From Hydrogenovibrio kuenenii DSM 12350 (GTDB taxonomy: Bacteria > Pseudomonadota > Gammaproteobacteria > Thiomicrospirales > Thiomicrospiraceae), in NCBI RefSeq assembly GCF_000526715.1, contig NZ_JAGP01000001.1, forward strand, positions 248,001 to 312,000: a stretch of 64,000 nt of DNA, read 5' to 3'. The notes below the pieces were generated by a model. The model did no database searches and was not told the DNA's origin. It worked only from the letters and a program-made list of their open reading frames with translations. The translations under genes were made by a program, and so were the position numbers. Below, one piece after another: positions 51,160 through 61,941 of this stretch (positions are counted from its first letter, which is position 1; each line of letters begins with the position of its first letter).

Positions 51160-51846
51160 ATGGGTCAAAAAGTTCATCCTATTGGGATTCGTTTAGGAAT
51201 TACCAAAGATTGGAATGCTCGCTGGTATGCAGATAGTAAAAACTATTCTGATTTTCTTATCAGTGATATTGAAATTCGTAAAGAATTAAGCCAAAAACTG
51301 AAGCATGCTTCAGTAAGCAAAATTAATATCGAACGCGTAGCTAACGGTATTCGTATTGCAATTCATACAGCAAGACCAGGTGTTGTCATCGGTAAAAAAG
51401 GTGAAGACATTGAGAAATTGAAGACTTCTTTGGTTGCAAAAACTGGTATGCCAGTAAATATTTCAATTGAAGAAATTAAGAAGCCTGAGCTTGATGCTAA
51501 GCTTGTTGCTGAAGGTATTGCTCAGCAACTAGAAAAGCGTATTCAGTTCCGTCGTGCGATGAAGCGTGCGGTTGGAAATGCAATGCGTCTTGGTGCGGAA
51601 GGTATTAAGGTAAATGTTTCAGGTCGTTTAAATGGTGCTGAGATTGCGCGTGCAGAATGGTATAGAGAAGGGCGTGTTCCTCTTCATACTTTGCGTGCTG
51701 ATATTGATTACGCTACTTTTGAAGCTGACACCACTTACGGAAAAATTGGGGTTAAAGTTTGGATCTTTAAGGGTGAAAAACTTGAAAAAATCTCTATGGT
51801 GAGTGATGAGAAAAAGCAAACGAAAGCTAAGAAAGCACGTAATTAA
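51160..51846 (+). CDS. rpsC: 30S ribosomal protein S3
   Basis: 228-aa mRNA-entry protein with a KH domain ([19 protein letters not shown]) and the C-terminal domain ([31 protein letters not shown]). Starts [13 protein letters not shown]. Confidence 0.98.
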   Translation: MGQKVHPIGIRLGITKDWNARWYADSKNYSDFLISDIEIRKELSQKLKHASVSKINIERVANGIRIAIHTARPGVVIGKKGEDIEKLKTSLVAKTGMPVNISIEEIKKPELDAKLVAEGIAQQLEKRIQFRRAMKRAVGNAMRLGAEGIKVNVSGRLNGAEIARAEWYREGRVPLHTLRADIDYATFEADTTYGKIGVKVWIFKGEKLEKISMVSDEKKQTKAKKARN

Positions 51847-51860
51847 GAGGATAGCTAATT

Positions 51861-52274
51861 ATGTTAATGCCAAAACGTACAAAATTTAGAAAAGTGCATA
51901 AAGGCCGTAACCGTGGTTTAGCGAACGTTGGTAACAAAGTTAGCTTTGGTCAGTTTGGTTTGAAAGCGCTTGAGCGCGGTCGTATGACTTCACGCCAAAT
52001 TGAAGCGGGTCGTCGAGTTATGACTCGTAAGGTTCGTCGTGGTGCAAAAATTTGGATTCGTGTGTTTCCTGATAAGCCTATTACGAACAAGCCTTTGGAA
52101 GTTCGTATGGGTAAAGGTAAAGGGTCTGTTGAGTACTGGGTTGCTCAGATTCAACCAGGACGTGTCCTTTATGAAATGCAAGGTGTTGATGAGGTTGTAG
52201 CGCGTGAAGCTTTTGAATTAGCGGCAGCAAAACTACCTTTTAAAACACAATTTGTAACAAGAACGGTGATGTAA
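51861..52274 (+). CDS. rplP: 50S ribosomal protein L16
   Basis: 137-aa protein organising the A-site region. First ATG ([19 protein letters not shown]) matches the family N-terminus. Contains the conserved Arg that YcfD hydroxylates in E. coli (region [23 protein letters not shown]). The rpmC ATG follows its stop with no gap. Confidence 0.98.
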   Translation: MLMPKRTKFRKVHKGRNRGLANVGNKVSFGQFGLKALERGRMTSRQIEAGRRVMTRKVRRGAKIWIRVFPDKPITNKPLEVRMGKGKGSVEYWVAQIQPGRVLYEMQGVDEVVAREAFELAAAKLPFKTQFVTRTVM

Positions 52275-52463
52275 ATGACTGCAGAATTGAAAACTAAATC
52301 TGTTGAAGAGCTTAGAGATGAGTTAGTAAAACTTCTTCAAGAGCAATTCAATTTAAGAATGCAACATGCGACTGGTCAGTTGAAAAATACTGCGCAATTG
52401 AAAACAGTTCGTCGTTCTGTTGCTAAAGTTAAAACCATCATTCGTGAAAAAGTGAGTAAGTAA
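52275..52463 (+). CDS. rpmC: 50S ribosomal protein L29
   Basis: 62-aa helical tunnel-exit protein; [29 protein letters not shown] is the family helix. Starts immediately after the rplP stop. Confidence 0.97.
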   Translation: MTAELKTKSVEELRDELVKLLQEQFNLRMQHATGQLKNTAQLKTVRRSVAKVKTIIREKVSK

Positions 52464-52465
52464 GA

Positions 52466-52729
52466 ATGGCTGGTCAAGAAAAGAAAGCACGTACAGTGCA
52501 GGGTGTTGTAGTAAGTAACGGAATGGAGAAATCTATAGTTGTTTCTGTTGAACGTTTTATTAAACATTCTAAATACAAAAAGTTCGTTAAAAAGTCTACT
52601 AAGTTGATGGCCCATGATGCAGATAACGTTGCTGGTGTAGGAGATAAAGTTACTATCTCTGAATGCAAGCCGTTGTCAAAAAGCAAGTCATGGATGCTTG
52701 TTAACGTTGATGAAAAGGCAGCTCTATAA
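52466..52729 (+). CDS. rpsQ: 30S ribosomal protein S17
   Basis: 87-aa primary 16S-binding OB-fold protein; [25 protein letters not shown] and [20 protein letters not shown]. Last gene of the S10 block before the spc promoter. Confidence 0.97.
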   Translation: MAGQEKKARTVQGVVVSNGMEKSIVVSVERFIKHSKYKKFVKKSTKLMAHDADNVAGVGDKVTISECKPLSKSKSWMLVNVDEKAAL

Positions 52730-52736
52730 ATAAGAG

Positions 52737-52764
52737 TTGTTAAATGTAAAAATTTTGATATAAT
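52737..52764 (+). promoter_or_regulatory. Promoter of the spc operon (rplN)
   Basis: TTGTTA and a perfect TATAAT with a 16-base spacer, 110 bases before rplN, followed by the discriminator ACGCAAAA. Confidence 0.7.
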
Positions 52765-52778
52765 ACGCAAAATTTTTT

Positions 52779-52836
52779 AAACCGCCATTTTAGCCAAGCC
52801 TATATTTTATAGGGACTAGTTATTTTGGTGGTTTTT
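52779..52836 (+). promoter_or_regulatory. Two-tier leader hairpin before rplN
   Basis: Outer 9-bp helix AAACCGCCA / TGGTGGTTT (one G-U) encloses a perfect inner hairpin CCTATA-TTT-TATAGG; the outer 3' arm runs into TTTTTG. The helix begins about eight bases after the predicted start of transcription. It could attenuate transcription or bind a ribosomal protein. Confidence 0.6.
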
Positions 52837-52873
52837 GTGTTGTTTATAAAATAATTTTGGATGGAGTTCCATC

Positions 52874-53242
52874 ATGATTCAAATGCAAACTGTGCTTGAT
52901 GTTGCTGATAACAGTGGTGCACGCAGAGTCCAGTGTATTAAAGTGCTGGGCGGTTCAAAGCGTCGCTACGCTAGTGTCGGGGATATCATTAAAGTTGCTG
53001 TTAAAGAAGCAACTCCACGTGGAAAAGTAAAAAAGGGTGATGTATACAACGCAGTAGTTGTTAGAACTGCTTCCGGTGTAAGACGTCCAGATGGTTCAAA
53101 AATTAAATTCGATGGCAATGCTGCGGTTATTTTGAACGCTAAACTAGAGCCAATTGGAACTCGTATTTTTGGCCCTGTTACCCGTGAGCTTCGTAACGAT
53201 CGTTTTATGAAAATCGTTTCATTAGCTCCAGAAGTTTTATAA
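52874..53242 (+). CDS. rplN: 50S ribosomal protein L14
   Basis: 122-aa protein forming intersubunit bridge B8 and the RsfS silencing site. [28 protein letters not shown] is characteristic. First gene of the spc block. Confidence 0.98.
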   Translation: MIQMQTVLDVADNSGARRVQCIKVLGGSKRRYASVGDIIKVAVKEATPRGKVKKGDVYNAVVVRTASGVRRPDGSKIKFDGNAAVILNAKLEPIGTRIFGPVTRELRNDRFMKIVSLAPEVL

Positions 53243-53252
53243 GGAATTAATC

Positions 53253-53567
53253 ATGAATCGTCTAAAAAAAGGTGATGAGATTATCGTTATTACAGGCAAA
53301 GACAAGGGAAAGAAAGGTTCAGTTTCCCAAGTTATGCAAAACGGTAAGCTACTTGTAGATGGGATTAATCTAGCAAAAAAACATGTTAAGGCAAATCCTA
53401 TGACGGGTGATCAAGGTGGTATTGTTACTAAAGAAATGCCTATTGATGCATCAAATGTTGCTTTGTTTAATCCTGAAACAAAAAAAGCTGATCGTGTTGG
53501 TATTAGAGTGGAAGGCGACAAGAAAGTTCGCTTCTTTAAATCCAATGGCAATGCGGTTGACGCTTAA
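53253..53567 (+). CDS. rplX: 50S ribosomal protein L24
   Basis: 104-aa assembly initiator with a KOW motif ([20 protein letters not shown]). AAGGAAT ribosome site; ten bases after rplN. Confidence 0.97.
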   Translation: MNRLKKGDEIIVITGKDKGKKGSVSQVMQNGKLLVDGINLAKKHVKANPMTGDQGGIVTKEMPIDASNVALFNPETKKADRVGIRVEGDKKVRFFKSNGNAVDA

Positions 53568-53581
53568 TAGTAGGTTTAGAT

Positions 53582-54121
53582 ATGGCAAGATTAAAGAATG
53601 TTTATAAAGATCAAGTTCTTCCTCAGTTGATGGAGAAGTTTGGTTATAAGTCTTCAATGCAAGTGCCAAAATTAGCCAAAATCACGGTTAATATGGGTGT
53701 AGGTGAAGCAATTGGAGATAAGAAGTTTCTAGATAACGCTGTTGCGGATATGGAAACGATTACTGGTCAAAAAGCAATTAAAACGCTTGCGCGTAAGTCT
53801 GTTGCGAGCTTTAAAGTGCGTGATGGCTATCCACTAGGGTGTAAGGTTACGTTGCGTGGCGAAAAAATGTATGAGTTTTTAGATCGTTTGATCAATATTG
53901 CATTGCCTCGTGTACGCGATTTTCAGGGTGTTAATGCTAATGCATTTGATGGCCGTGGAAACTATAACCTAGGTGTTAAAGAGCAAATTATCTTTCCAGA
54001 GATTGAATTTGAAAAGGTAGATAAGATTCGTGGTATGGATATTAACTTTACTACGACTGCTTCAACGAATGATGAAGCTAAAGCTCTTTTAGAAGCCTTT
54101 AATTTCCCATTTAAAAAGTAA
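53582..54121 (+). CDS. rplE: 50S ribosomal protein L5
   Basis: 179-aa 5S rRNA-binding central protuberance protein. [21 protein letters not shown] and [28 protein letters not shown]. In E. coli, S8 represses the spc operon at the L5 start. Confidence 0.98.
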   Translation: MARLKNVYKDQVLPQLMEKFGYKSSMQVPKLAKITVNMGVGEAIGDKKFLDNAVADMETITGQKAIKTLARKSVASFKVRDGYPLGCKVTLRGEKMYEFLDRLINIALPRVRDFQGVNANAFDGRGNYNLGVKEQIIFPEIEFEKVDKIRGMDINFTTTASTNDEAKALLEAFNFPFKK

Positions 54122-54133
54122 TAGAGGTTTTCT

Positions 54134-54439
54134 ATGGCTAAGCAATCAATGATCGCAAGAGAGACAAAGCGTGCAAAGACTGTTGCTAAATATGCAGCAA
54201 AACGTGCAGAGCTTAAAAAGATCTCTGTTGATATGAATTTAAGCTATGAAGAGCGTATGGATGCAATTGAAAAGCTGGCTAAGCTTCCAAGAGATGCGTC
54301 TCCTGTTCGTCAACAAAATCGTTGTCGTTTGACAGGTCGTCCACACGGTGTTTATAGAAAGTTTGGGTTGTCACGTAACATGCTAAGACAGTTAGCAATG
54401 CAAGGTGATGTACCTGGTTTAAGAAAAGCAAGTTGGTAA
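54134..54439 (+). CDS. rpsN: 30S ribosomal protein S14 (zinc-free form)
   Basis: 101-aa long form without CxxC pairs, so zinc-independent. C-terminal [20 protein letters not shown] with [20 protein letters not shown] is the family signature. Confidence 0.97.
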   Translation: MAKQSMIARETKRAKTVAKYAAKRAELKKISVDMNLSYEERMDAIEKLAKLPRDASPVRQQNRCRLTGRPHGVYRKFGLSRNMLRQLAMQGDVPGLRKASW

Positions 54440-54451
54440 GGATAATTAAAT

Positions 54452-54847
54452 ATGAGTATGTCTGACCCAATAGCGGATATGTTGACTCGCATTCGAAATG
54501 GCCAAATGGCTGGTCATTCAAATGTGGTAATGCCATCATCAAAAGTAAAAGTTGCTGTTGCAAAAGTACTTGCTGATGAAGGTTTTGTGACTGCATATAG
54601 CGTAAATGAAAAAGATGGTAAGTCTGAATTGGCTCTTGATTTGAAATATTTCAATGGACAGCCTGTTATTGAAAGTATTAAACGTGTAAGCCGTCCAGGT
54701 CTTCGTGTTTATAAAAACAAAGACGAATTACCAAAAGTTATCGGTGGCCTAGGAGTTGCAATTGTTTCAACTTCAAAAGGTGTTATGTCTGACCGCGCAG
54801 CAAGAAATGCTGGAGTTGGCGGTGAGATTATTTGTTACGTAGCATAA
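54452..54847 (+). CDS. rpsH: 30S ribosomal protein S8
   Basis: 131-aa central-domain organiser and probable spc operon repressor. [17 protein letters not shown] at the start, [33 protein letters not shown] near the end. Confidence 0.98.
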   Translation: MSMSDPIADMLTRIRNGQMAGHSNVVMPSSKVKVAVAKVLADEGFVTAYSVNEKDGKSELALDLKYFNGQPVIESIKRVSRPGLRVYKNKDELPKVIGGLGVAIVSTSKGVMSDRAARNAGVGGEIICYVA

Positions 54848-54859
54848 GGAGAGATTGCA

Positions 54860-55393
54860 ATGTCAAGAATAGCTAAGTCTCCTATTGCTGTACCTGCAGG
54901 TGTAGAGATCAAAGTTAATGGTACTGAAGTTGCTGTTAAGGGATCAAAAGGTGCGTTAATCAAAGTTTTTAATGATGCTGTTGTTGTTGATGTAAACGAT
55001 AGCGTTGTAAATGTTTCTCCAAAAACAGAAGCTAAAGACGGTTGGGCACAAGCTGGTACTGCAAGATCTATCATCAGTAATATGGTTGTTGGTGTAACAG
55101 AAGGTTTCGAAAAACGTCTGACCTTGGTTGGTGTTGGTTATCGTGCGCAGGCACAAGGTAAAGTATTAAACCTTACTCTTGGTTTTTCTCATCCAGTCAA
55201 TCATGAATTGCCTGAAGGGATTACTGTTGAAACGCCTACTCAAACTGAGATTGTTGTTAAAGGTGCTGACAAACAAGTTGTTGGTCAGGTAGCAGCAGAA
55301 ATTAGAGGGTATCGTCCACCTGAACCTTATAAAGGGAAAGGTGTTAAGTACTCTGATGAATGGATCCTTCGTAAAGAAGCTAAGAAGAAGTAA
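54860..55393 (+). CDS. rplF: 50S ribosomal protein L6
   Basis: 177-aa protein next to the factor-binding centre. [16 protein letters not shown] at the start and the C-terminal [19 protein letters not shown] motif. Confidence 0.98.
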   Translation: MSRIAKSPIAVPAGVEIKVNGTEVAVKGSKGALIKVFNDAVVVDVNDSVVNVSPKTEAKDGWAQAGTARSIISNMVVGVTEGFEKRLTLVGVGYRAQAQGKVLNLTLGFSHPVNHELPEGITVETPTQTEIVVKGADKQVVGQVAAEIRGYRPPEPYKGKGVKYSDEWILRKEAKKK

Positions 55394-55408
55394 AGGTTGG
55401 GAAATTAT

Positions 55409-55762
55409 ATGGATAAGAAAACTACCCGACTACGTAGAGCGAAAAAAATTAGAGCAAGAGTTGCTGCACAAAAAGTGGCTCGTTTGTGTGTACACCGTAC
55501 ACCTAAGCATATTTATGCTCAAATTATTTCAGCGGATGGTTCTACTGTTATCGCTGCAAGCTCAACGGTACAAGCGGATATAAAGAAAGCAATCAGTTTT
55601 GGTGGTAACAAAGATGCTGCCAAGCTTGTTGGTAAATCTATTGCTGAAAAAGCAAAAGCGGCAGGTGTTGAATCTGTTGCATTTGATAGATCCGGTTTCA
55701 AGTACCATGGTCGTATTCAGGAACTAGCAGATTCAGCCCGTGAAAACGGTCTTCAATTTTAA
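55409..55762 (+). CDS. rplR: 50S ribosomal protein L18
   Basis: 117-aa 5S rRNA-binding protein. The ATG giving [18 protein letters not shown] is chosen; a TTG four codons earlier would overlap the ribosome site. Ends [25 protein letters not shown]. Confidence 0.96.
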   Translation: MDKKTTRLRRAKKIRARVAAQKVARLCVHRTPKHIYAQIISADGSTVIAASSTVQADIKKAISFGGNKDAAKLVGKSIAEKAKAAGVESVAFDRSGFKYHGRIQELADSARENGLQF

Positions 55763-55776
55763 GAGAAGGGATAACG

Positions 55777-56286
55777 ATGTCTTCAAGAGAAATGCAAGAA
55801 GGTCAAGACGGTCTTATTGAAAAGTTGGTATCTGTTCGCCGTGTCGCTAAAGTGGTAAAAGGTGGACGAGTATTCGGTTTTTCTGCGCTTACTGTAGTAG
55901 GTGATGGTGAAGGTCGTGTTGGTTATGGAAGTGGTAAGGCGAACGAAGTTCCTGTTGCTATTAAAAAGGCAATGGAAAAGGCGCGTCGTAACATGAGAGA
56001 TGTTCATTTGAATGGAGCAACTCTTCAGTACCCTATCAACTTTAAACAAGGCGCTGCGAACATTGTTTTATTACCAGCTTCAGACGGTACGGGAATCATC
56101 GCTGGTGGTGCAATGCGTGCGGTACTTGAAGCGGCGGGCGTAAAAGACGTATTGGCAAAATGTGTTGGAACAACACGTCCTGTTAACGTTGTTCGTTCTA
56201 CGGTTAACGCGTTGACCAGTATGAGTAGTCCTGAAATGATTGCCGCTAAGCGTGGTAAAACAGTTGAAGAAATTTTAGGTGAGTAA
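55777..56286 (+). CDS. rpsE: 30S ribosomal protein S5
   Basis: 169-aa decoding and helicase protein; [24 protein letters not shown] carries the loop where spectinomycin mutations occur, here in usual form. C-terminal domain is the GHMP-like S5 fold. Confidence 0.98.
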   Translation: MSSREMQEGQDGLIEKLVSVRRVAKVVKGGRVFGFSALTVVGDGEGRVGYGSGKANEVPVAIKKAMEKARRNMRDVHLNGATLQYPINFKQGAANIVLLPASDGTGIIAGGAMRAVLEAAGVKDVLAKCVGTTRPVNVVRSTVNALTSMSSPEMIAAKRGKTVEEILGE

Positions 56287-56287
56287 A

Positions 56288-56476
56288 ATGTCAGATAAGA
56301 AAACGTTGAATGTTACTTTGGTCAAAAGTACTATCGGACGTTTACCTGCTCACAGAGCTTGTGTAGCTGGTTTAGGTCTTAGAAAAATGCACCAGACGGT
56401 AACAGTTATTGATACGCCAGAAAATCGTGGCATGATCAATAAAGTTTCCTATCTGCTAAAAGTAGAGGGAGCTTAA
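56288..56476 (+). CDS. rpmD: 50S ribosomal protein L30
   Basis: 62-aa ferredoxin-like protein; [29 protein letters not shown]. The ATG one base after the rpsE stop gives [11 protein letters not shown]; an upstream in-frame start inside rpsE is unlikely. Confidence 0.96.
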   Translation: MSDKKTLNVTLVKSTIGRLPAHRACVAGLGLRKMHQTVTVIDTPENRGMINKVSYLLKVEGA

Positions 56477-56477
56477 A

Positions 56478-56912
56478 ATGTATTTGAATACTTTAAAGCC
56501 TGCAGAAGGCGCAAAAGCAGATGCTAAGCGTAAAGGTCGTGGTCAAGGTTCTGGAAACGGAAAAATGGCTGGCCGTGGTCATAAAGGTCAAAAGTCACGT
56601 TCAGGTGGTATGCCAAAAATCGGTTTTGAAGGTGGTCAGATGCCTTTACAGCGTCGCTTACCAAAAATCGGGTTTACATCAAGAAAAGCCCGCTTTGTTG
56701 CAGAGTTACGCTTAGATGATTTGGTTAAAGTTAATGCTGAAGTAATCGATTTGGCTGCAATTAAGGCTGCTGACTTGGTTGGCGAAAATATTAAATCAGT
56801 TAAAGTTGTTAAAACTGGTGAAATCACAAAAGCTGTGAAGTTATCAGGTATTAGAACGACGGCTGGAGCAAAAGCTGCTATTGAAGCGGCTGGTGGAACA
56901 GTAGAAGCTTAA
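56478..56912 (+). CDS. rplO: 50S ribosomal protein L15
   Basis: 144-aa late assembly protein. [42 protein letters not shown] is its Gly/Lys-rich N-terminal extension. Two bases before secY. Confidence 0.98.
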   Translation: MYLNTLKPAEGAKADAKRKGRGQGSGNGKMAGRGHKGQKSRSGGMPKIGFEGGQMPLQRRLPKIGFTSRKARFVAELRLDDLVKVNAEVIDLAAIKAADLVGENIKSVKVVKTGEITKAVKLSGIRTTAGAKAAIEAAGGTVEA

Positions 56913-56914
56913 TT

Positions 56915-58231
56915 ATGAAAACGAGATCAATTGACAATTCTGGAGCCAATGAGCTTAGTCGAAAAATATTTTTCGTGTTAGGCGCGTTGATTGTTTACAG
57001 ATTGGGAACACATATTCCTGTTCCATTGATTGATCCTGTTGCATTAGCTGCAATGTTCGAACAACAAAAGGGCACAATCCTTGACATGTTTAACATGTTT
57101 TCTGGTGGTGCCCTTCAGCGTTTATCAATTCTAGCTTTAGGTATCATGCCTTATATTTCTGCATCGATTATTATGCAGTTGTTAACAGTAGTGTCTCCAT
57201 CTTTAGAGCAATTGAAAAAAGAAGGTGGTGAAGCAGGTCGTCGCAAAATAACGCAGTACACGCGTTATGGAACGGTTATTCTTGCAACCTTTCAGGCACT
57301 AGGTGTGGCTATCGCATTAGAATCACAGAATATCAATGGAATGGCTGTAGTCGTTGAACCAGGTGTTTGGTTTAAGGTTATTGCAGTAACGACATTGGTA
57401 AGTGGAACCATCTTTTTGATGTGGCTTGGAGAGCAAATCACAGAGAGAGGAATTGGTAACGGTATTTCGCTGATTATTTTTGCAGGTATTGTTGCGGGAC
57501 TGCCAAAGGCCCTAGGTGGAACTTTTGAACAGGTAAATACTGGAGCGATGCATGCTATTACAGCATTTGTTCTATTGATTTTAGTATTTCTTGTCATTGC
57601 ATTTGTTGTTTTTGTTGAGCGCGGTCAAAGAAGATTGCCGATTCATTATGCTCAGCAAATGCGAGGAAGAAAGCTTTATGGTGGTCAAGAAGGACATCTG
57701 CCATTAAAGTTGAATATGGCTGGTGTTATTCCTCCAATTTTTGCATCAAGTATTATTCTGTTCCCAGCAACGCTTGGTGGATGGTTTGGTTCTGCAGAAA
57801 ATATGGGATGGCTTAAAGATATTGCGACGACTATGTCGCCAGGTCAGCCTTTATACATTTTGGCATATGCTGCTGCAATTATTTTCTTTTGTTTCTTTTA
57901 CACTGCGATTGTGTTTGATCCAAAAGAGATTGCTGAGAATTTAAGAAAATCTGGTGCTTATATGCCTGGTATTCGACCAGGTAAGCAAACACAAGAAAGA
58001 ATTGATTCTGTCATGGGGCGTTTGACCTTGGCTGGAGCAATTTACATTACTTTGGTTTGTTTGTTGCCAGAGTTCTTGATTTTGTATTGGAATGTTCCAT
58101 TCTATTTTGGTGGAACTTCCTTGCTGATTATTGTTGTAGTTGTAATGGACTTCATGACAAATGTCCAAGCCCATATGCAATCTGGTCAATATGAAAGCAT
58201 GATGAAGAAAGCAAATTTAAAAGGACGGTAA
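56915..58231 (+). CDS. secY: Preprotein translocase subunit SecY
   Basis: 438-aa channel subunit with ten membrane helices. Plug/early region [35 protein letters not shown], the cytoplasmic C5 loop ([20 protein letters not shown]) and a basic C-terminal tail. It ends the spc block; a 35-nt hairpin overlaps its stop. Confidence 0.98.
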   Translation: MKTRSIDNSGANELSRKIFFVLGALIVYRLGTHIPVPLIDPVALAAMFEQQKGTILDMFNMFSGGALQRLSILALGIMPYISASIIMQLLTVVSPSLEQLKKEGGEAGRRKITQYTRYGTVILATFQALGVAIALESQNINGMAVVVEPGVWFKVIAVTTLVSGTIFLMWLGEQITERGIGNGISLIIFAGIVAGLPKALGGTFEQVNTGAMHAITAFVLLILVFLVIAFVVFVERGQRRLPIHYAQQMRGRKLYGGQEGHLPLKLNMAGVIPPIFASSIILFPATLGGWFGSAENMGWLKDIATTMSPGQPLYILAYAAAIIFFCFFYTAIVFDPKEIAENLRKSGAYMPGIRPGKQTQERIDSVMGRLTLAGAIYITLVCLLPEFLILYWNVPFYFGGTSLLIIVVVVMDFMTNVQAHMQSGQYESMMKKANLKGR

Positions 58232-58264
58232 TTCAAAATAAATGCTTGCATTTATCTTTGAATT
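58230..58264 (+). other. Long hairpin overlapping the secY stop
   Basis: AATTCAAA / TTTGAATT (8 bp) continues, past one bulged base, into TAAATGC / GCATTTA (7 bp) with a TT turn. There is no U-run, so it may block exonucleases or mark processing between secY and rpsM. It occupies the position where rpmJ lies in E. coli. Confidence 0.6.
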
Positions 58265-58292
58265 GCTGCTAGTAATTTAAGGTGAAAATGAG

Positions 58293-58298
58293 TATAAT
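58293..58298 (+). promoter_or_regulatory. -10 element of a possible alpha-operon promoter
   Basis: Perfect TATAAT 40 bases before rpsM. No good -35 at 16-18 bases (TAGTAA at best), so strength is uncertain. Confidence 0.45.
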
Positions 58299-58337
58299 TG
58301 CTCGTTTTTCGGTAGATGGATAGTTAAGGAGCGCAAA

Positions 58338-58694
58338 ATGGCTCGTATTGCCGGCGTAAATATTCCACAGAACAAGCACATTGTTATTGGATTAAGATCG
58401 ATCTACGGTGTTGGTCAAACTACAGCTCAAAAAATTTGCGATGCTGTAAAGTTGGATCCAACTACTAAAGTTCGAGACCTAACTGAAGCTCAGTTAGAAG
58501 CTCTGCGTGCAGAAGTAACGAATTTTAAAATTGAAGGTGACTTAAGACGTGATGTTTCTATGAACATTAAACGTCTAATGGACATGGGTTGTTACCGTGG
58601 TATTCGTCATCGTCGTAGTCTTCCATTAAGAGGACAACGTACTAAGACAAATGCTCGTACTCGTAAAGGTCCTAAGAAGCCTATTAAGCGTTAA
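58338..58694 (+). CDS. rpsM: 30S ribosomal protein S13
   Basis: 118-aa head protein bridging to the 50S subunit; [25 protein letters not shown] and the tail [21 protein letters not shown]. First gene of the alpha block; AAGGAG ribosome site. Confidence 0.98.
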   Translation: MARIAGVNIPQNKHIVIGLRSIYGVGQTTAQKICDAVKLDPTTKVRDLTEAQLEALRAEVTNFKIEGDLRRDVSMNIKRLMDMGCYRGIRHRRSLPLRGQRTKTNARTRKGPKKPIKR

Positions 58695-58714
58695 GCATAA
58701 TTTAGAGAATAGAT

Positions 58715-59104
58715 ATGGCAAAAGCAAAAACTCGTGTTAAAAAGAAAGCCAAACAGGTAGTAACTGATGCAGTTGCTCATGTACACGCTACTTTTAATAA
58801 CACCATTGTGACGATTACTGACCGTCAAGGAAATGCTCTTTGTTGGGCAACTTCTGGTGGTAGTGGCTTCCGTGGTTCGCGCAAAAGCACTCCTTTCGCA
58901 GCGCAAGTTGCAGCTGAAAAAGCTGGTCAACTAGCGACTGAGTATGGTGTTAAGAATATGGACGTTATGGTTAAGGGACCAGGTCCTGGACGTGACTCTG
59001 CTGTAAGAGGATTAAACAGTGTTGGTTTTAAAATTACATCAATCGCTGATGTAACGCCAATTCCTCACAACGGTTGTCGTCCACCTAAGAAACGTCGTGT
59101 TTAA
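58715..59104 (+). CDS. rpsK: 30S ribosomal protein S11
   Basis: 129-aa platform protein; [43 protein letters not shown] and the C-terminal [13 protein letters not shown]. Confidence 0.98.
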   Translation: MAKAKTRVKKKAKQVVTDAVAHVHATFNNTIVTITDRQGNALCWATSGGSGFRGSRKSTPFAAQVAAEKAGQLATEYGVKNMDVMVKGPGPGRDSAVRGLNSVGFKITSIADVTPIPHNGCRPPKKRRV

Positions 59105-59123
59105 TTTTAGAGGTAGTAGATAG

Positions 59124-59744
59124 ATGGCTAGATATATTGGTCCAAAATGCAAACTGTCTCGTCGTGAAGGTACTGATCTTTTTTTGAAAAGTGGTGTTCG
59201 TAGCATCGAATCAAAATGTAAAATTGATCAGCTTCCAGGTCAGCACGGTGCGGGTCGCAAGCGTGTTACTGAATACGGCACACAGTTAAGAGAAAAACAG
59301 AAAGTTCGTAGAATTTATGGTGTTCTAGAAAAGAAATTCCGTCTTTATTATAAAGAAGCGGACCGCCGTAAAGGATCTACAGGTGTTAACCTTTTACAAA
59401 TTCTAGAAGCAAGATTGGATAATGTTGTGTACAGAATGGGGTTTGCATCTACAAGAGCAGAAGCTCGTCAATTAGTTTCGCATAAAGCAATCCAAGTAAA
59501 CGGACAAGCTGTAAACATTCCTTCATATGAAGTATCAGTTGGTGATGTTGTCAGCATAAGAGAGAAATCTCGTAGCCAATCTAGAATTTCTGCTGCACTT
59601 GAACTAAGTGCTCAAGCAGGTAATGTAGGTTGGGTAGAAGTTGATGCATCTAAATTTGAAGGTGTTTACAAATCTGTACCTGATCGTACAGACTTATCTT
59701 CAGATATTTCTGAAAACTTGATTGTAGAGCTTTACTCTAAGTAA
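59124..59744 (+). CDS. rpsD: 30S ribosomal protein S4
   Basis: 206-aa 16S 5'-domain initiator and, in E. coli, repressor of the alpha operon. [22 protein letters not shown] at the start; S4 RNA-binding domain with [32 protein letters not shown]. Confidence 0.98.
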   Translation: MARYIGPKCKLSRREGTDLFLKSGVRSIESKCKIDQLPGQHGAGRKRVTEYGTQLREKQKVRRIYGVLEKKFRLYYKEADRRKGSTGVNLLQILEARLDNVVYRMGFASTRAEARQLVSHKAIQVNGQAVNIPSYEVSVGDVVSIREKSRSQSRISAALELSAQAGNVGWVEVDASKFEGVYKSVPDRTDLSSDISENLIVELYSK

Positions 59745-59769
59745 CCCTTTGAAACGGAGATAACTTCTC

Positions 59770-60753
59770 ATGCAAGAAATGCTAGAGCAGCTACTGACTC
59801 CACGTTTAGTAGATATCAAAAAAGTAAATGGTTTTCATAGCCGTGTCACTTTAGAACCATTAGAACGTGGTTTTGGACATACGCTTGGAAATGCTCTAAG
59901 AAGAATCCTTTTATCATCAATGCCTGGAGCTGCGATTGTTGAAGCTCAAATTGATGGAGTGCTACATGAGTACTCTTCAGTTGAAGGCGTTCGTGAGGAT
60001 GTTTTGGAGATTCTTCTTAATTTAAAAGAGGTTTCTATTAAATTAAATGAAAGCTCTGAAGCTGAATTAACTCTAAGCAAGAAAGGTCCAGCTGTAGTAA
60101 CTGCTGGCGATATTCAGCTAAATCATGATACTGAAGTTATGAACCCAGATTTAGTTATTGCTCATCTTAGCGAAGGTGCTGAGCTGTCAATGACTTTAAA
60201 AGTCGAGAAGGGAATTGGTTATCGTGCAGCTGTACAATCTGATGATTCATCATCAATTGGTGCATTGAAGCTTGACGCGAGTTTTAGTCCTGTTCAAACA
60301 GTGAGTTATGAAGTACAAAATGCTCGTGTTGAACAAAGAACAGACTTAGACAAATTAATTCTTGATGTTGTAACTGATGGAACTCTTGATCCTGAAGATG
60401 CAATTAAGCAAGCTGCGACAGTGCTTCACTACCAGCTAATTGCTTTTGTTGATCTTAAGCATAAAGAGATTGTTGTACAAGAAGAAGAAGAGAACGAGTT
60501 TGATCCAATTTATCTACAACCAGTGGATGATTTAGAATTGACCGTTCGTTCGGCAAACTGTTTGAAGGCTGGACAGATTTACTATATCGGTGATCTTGTG
60601 CAAAGAGCTGAGTCAAGCTTATTAAAAACACCTAACTTAGGTAAAAAATCTTTGCAGGAAATTAAAGACGTACTTGCTCAAAGAGGTCTTGGTTTAGGAA
60701 CAAAACTCGAAAACTGGCCGCCTTCAAGCTTGGTCAGCAAAGAGTCAGCATAA
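59770..60753 (+). CDS. rpoA: RNA polymerase alpha subunit
   Basis: 327-aa scaffold subunit. NTD dimerisation region [22 protein letters not shown]; flexible linker rich in Glu; CTD with the DNA-binding Arg in [23 protein letters not shown] and [13 protein letters not shown]. Confidence 0.98.
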   Translation: MQEMLEQLLTPRLVDIKKVNGFHSRVTLEPLERGFGHTLGNALRRILLSSMPGAAIVEAQIDGVLHEYSSVEGVREDVLEILLNLKEVSIKLNESSEAELTLSKKGPAVVTAGDIQLNHDTEVMNPDLVIAHLSEGAELSMTLKVEKGIGYRAAVQSDDSSSIGALKLDASFSPVQTVSYEVQNARVEQRTDLDKLILDVVTDGTLDPEDAIKQAATVLHYQLIAFVDLKHKEIVVQEEEENEFDPIYLQPVDDLELTVRSANCLKAGQIYYIGDLVQRAESSLLKTPNLGKKSLQEIKDVLAQRGLGLGTKLENWPPSSLVSKESA

Positions 60754-60769
60754 TTTAAAGGAAACACTC

Positions 60770-61153
60770 ATGCGTCATCGTAAAAGTGGTCGTAAATTAA
60801 ATCGCAACAGTTCACACCGTAAGGCAATGTTTAGAAACATGTCTGCGTCTTTGTTTGAACATGAAGTGATCAAAACGACAGTTGCGAAAGCAAAAGAATT
60901 GCGTACGATTGCTGAGCCATTGATTACTCTGGCTAAGCAAGATAGCGTGCATAACAGAAGAGTTGCTTTTTCTCGTCTACGTGATAAAGCAGCAGTAGGT
61001 AAATTGTTTACTGACTTGGGACCTCGTTATGAGTCTCGCCCTGGTGGTTATATTCGCATTTTAAAATGTGGGTATCGCGATGGTGACAATGCGCCAATGG
61101 CTTATGTTGAATTAGTTGATCGCCCACAAGCGGAGTCAGCTGAAGAAGCTTAA
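60770..61153 (+). CDS. rplQ: 50S ribosomal protein L17
   Basis: 127-aa tunnel-exit protein; [31 protein letters not shown] is diagnostic. Last gene of the alpha block; a terminator follows. Confidence 0.98.
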   Translation: MRHRKSGRKLNRNSSHRKAMFRNMSASLFEHEVIKTTVAKAKELRTIAEPLITLAKQDSVHNRRVAFSRLRDKAAVGKLFTDLGPRYESRPGGYIRILKCGYRDGDNAPMAYVELVDRPQAESAEEA

Positions 61154-61158
61154 GTAAG

Positions 61159-61182
61159 AAGCCAGCGAAAGCTGGCTTTTTT
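61159..61182 (+). terminator. Intrinsic terminator after rplQ
   Basis: Perfect 8-bp stem AAGCCAGC / GCTGGCTT with a GAAA tetraloop, then TTTT. It ends two bases before the next gene's ATG. Confidence 0.93.
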
Positions 61183-61184
61183 AT

Positions 61185-61940
61185 ATGTCTAATATATTTG
61201 ATTCACACTGTCATCTCGTAGATATTGATTCTAATGAACTAAGTGTCATTACCGAACAACTGTCTAATCTTTCCCTTCTCTCTGTTTCTAAATCAATTGA
61301 TGATTGGGATAAAACTCTAGAACTCGGCCGTTTATTTCCAAACATTTTGCCTGCTATAGGTATTCACCCCTGGTTTATAAATGAAAGTTCTGTAGAGAAT
61401 CATTTGGGTAGTCTTAAAAGTACAATTGCCTTAACGAACAGCCTTAGTATGATTGGTGAAATAGGCTTGGATTTTGATTCTAAATATATCCATAGTAAGG
61501 AAATACAAATTCATGTCTTTGAATATCAAGTTGAAGTTGCATTGAGGTGCGGCCTTGGTATTTCTATACATTGTCGTAAGGCATTTGATGAAGTGAGAAG
61601 TGTTCTTGGTTCTCATAATGTCTCTAGGGCAATTATGCATGGTTTTTCAGGTTCTTATGAGCAGGCAAAGCCGTTTATAGGTTTGGGTTGTAAGCTTGGA
61701 ATTGGAACGCAGCTTTTGAATAAGCAGTCGACTAAATACGAACGTTTAGTTCGGCAGTCACCTATTGAATCATTAGTCTTAGAAACGGATGCACCCTATG
61801 GAAAGCATGGCCAGAATTTATCTCATTATGATAGGTTAATGGTAATTGCCAAGCGAATAGCAACAATAAAGCAACTCGATGTTGCTGAAGTGGTTGATAT
61901 GACCTATGCTTCAGCAAAATCAATTATTAGGTGTGAATAA
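61185..61940 (+). CDS. TatD-family metal-dependent hydrolase
   Basis: A 251-aa TIM-barrel metallohydrolase; family members act as DNA or RNA 3'-exonucleases or D-Tyr-tRNA-like hydrolases. The metal HxH is in IFDSHCHLVD. ILPAIGIHPWF, IGEIGLDFDSKY, SIHCRKAFDEV, AIMHGFSGSYEQ and LVLETDAPYG follow in family order. The HxH at residues 8-10 forces a start at or near this ATG, yet it comes right after the rplQ terminator and has no Shine-Dalgarno. tcdA follows by one base. Confidence 0.87.
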   Translation: MSNIFDSHCHLVDIDSNELSVITEQLSNLSLLSVSKSIDDWDKTLELGRLFPNILPAIGIHPWFINESSVENHLGSLKSTIALTNSLSMIGEIGLDFDSKYIHSKEIQIHVFEYQVEVALRCGLGISIHCRKAFDEVRSVLGSHNVSRAIMHGFSGSYEQAKPFIGLGCKLGIGTQLLNKQSTKYERLVRQSPIESLVLETDAPYGKHGQNLSHYDRLMVIAKRIATIKQLDVAEVVDMTYASAKSIIRCE

Positions 61941-61941
61941 A

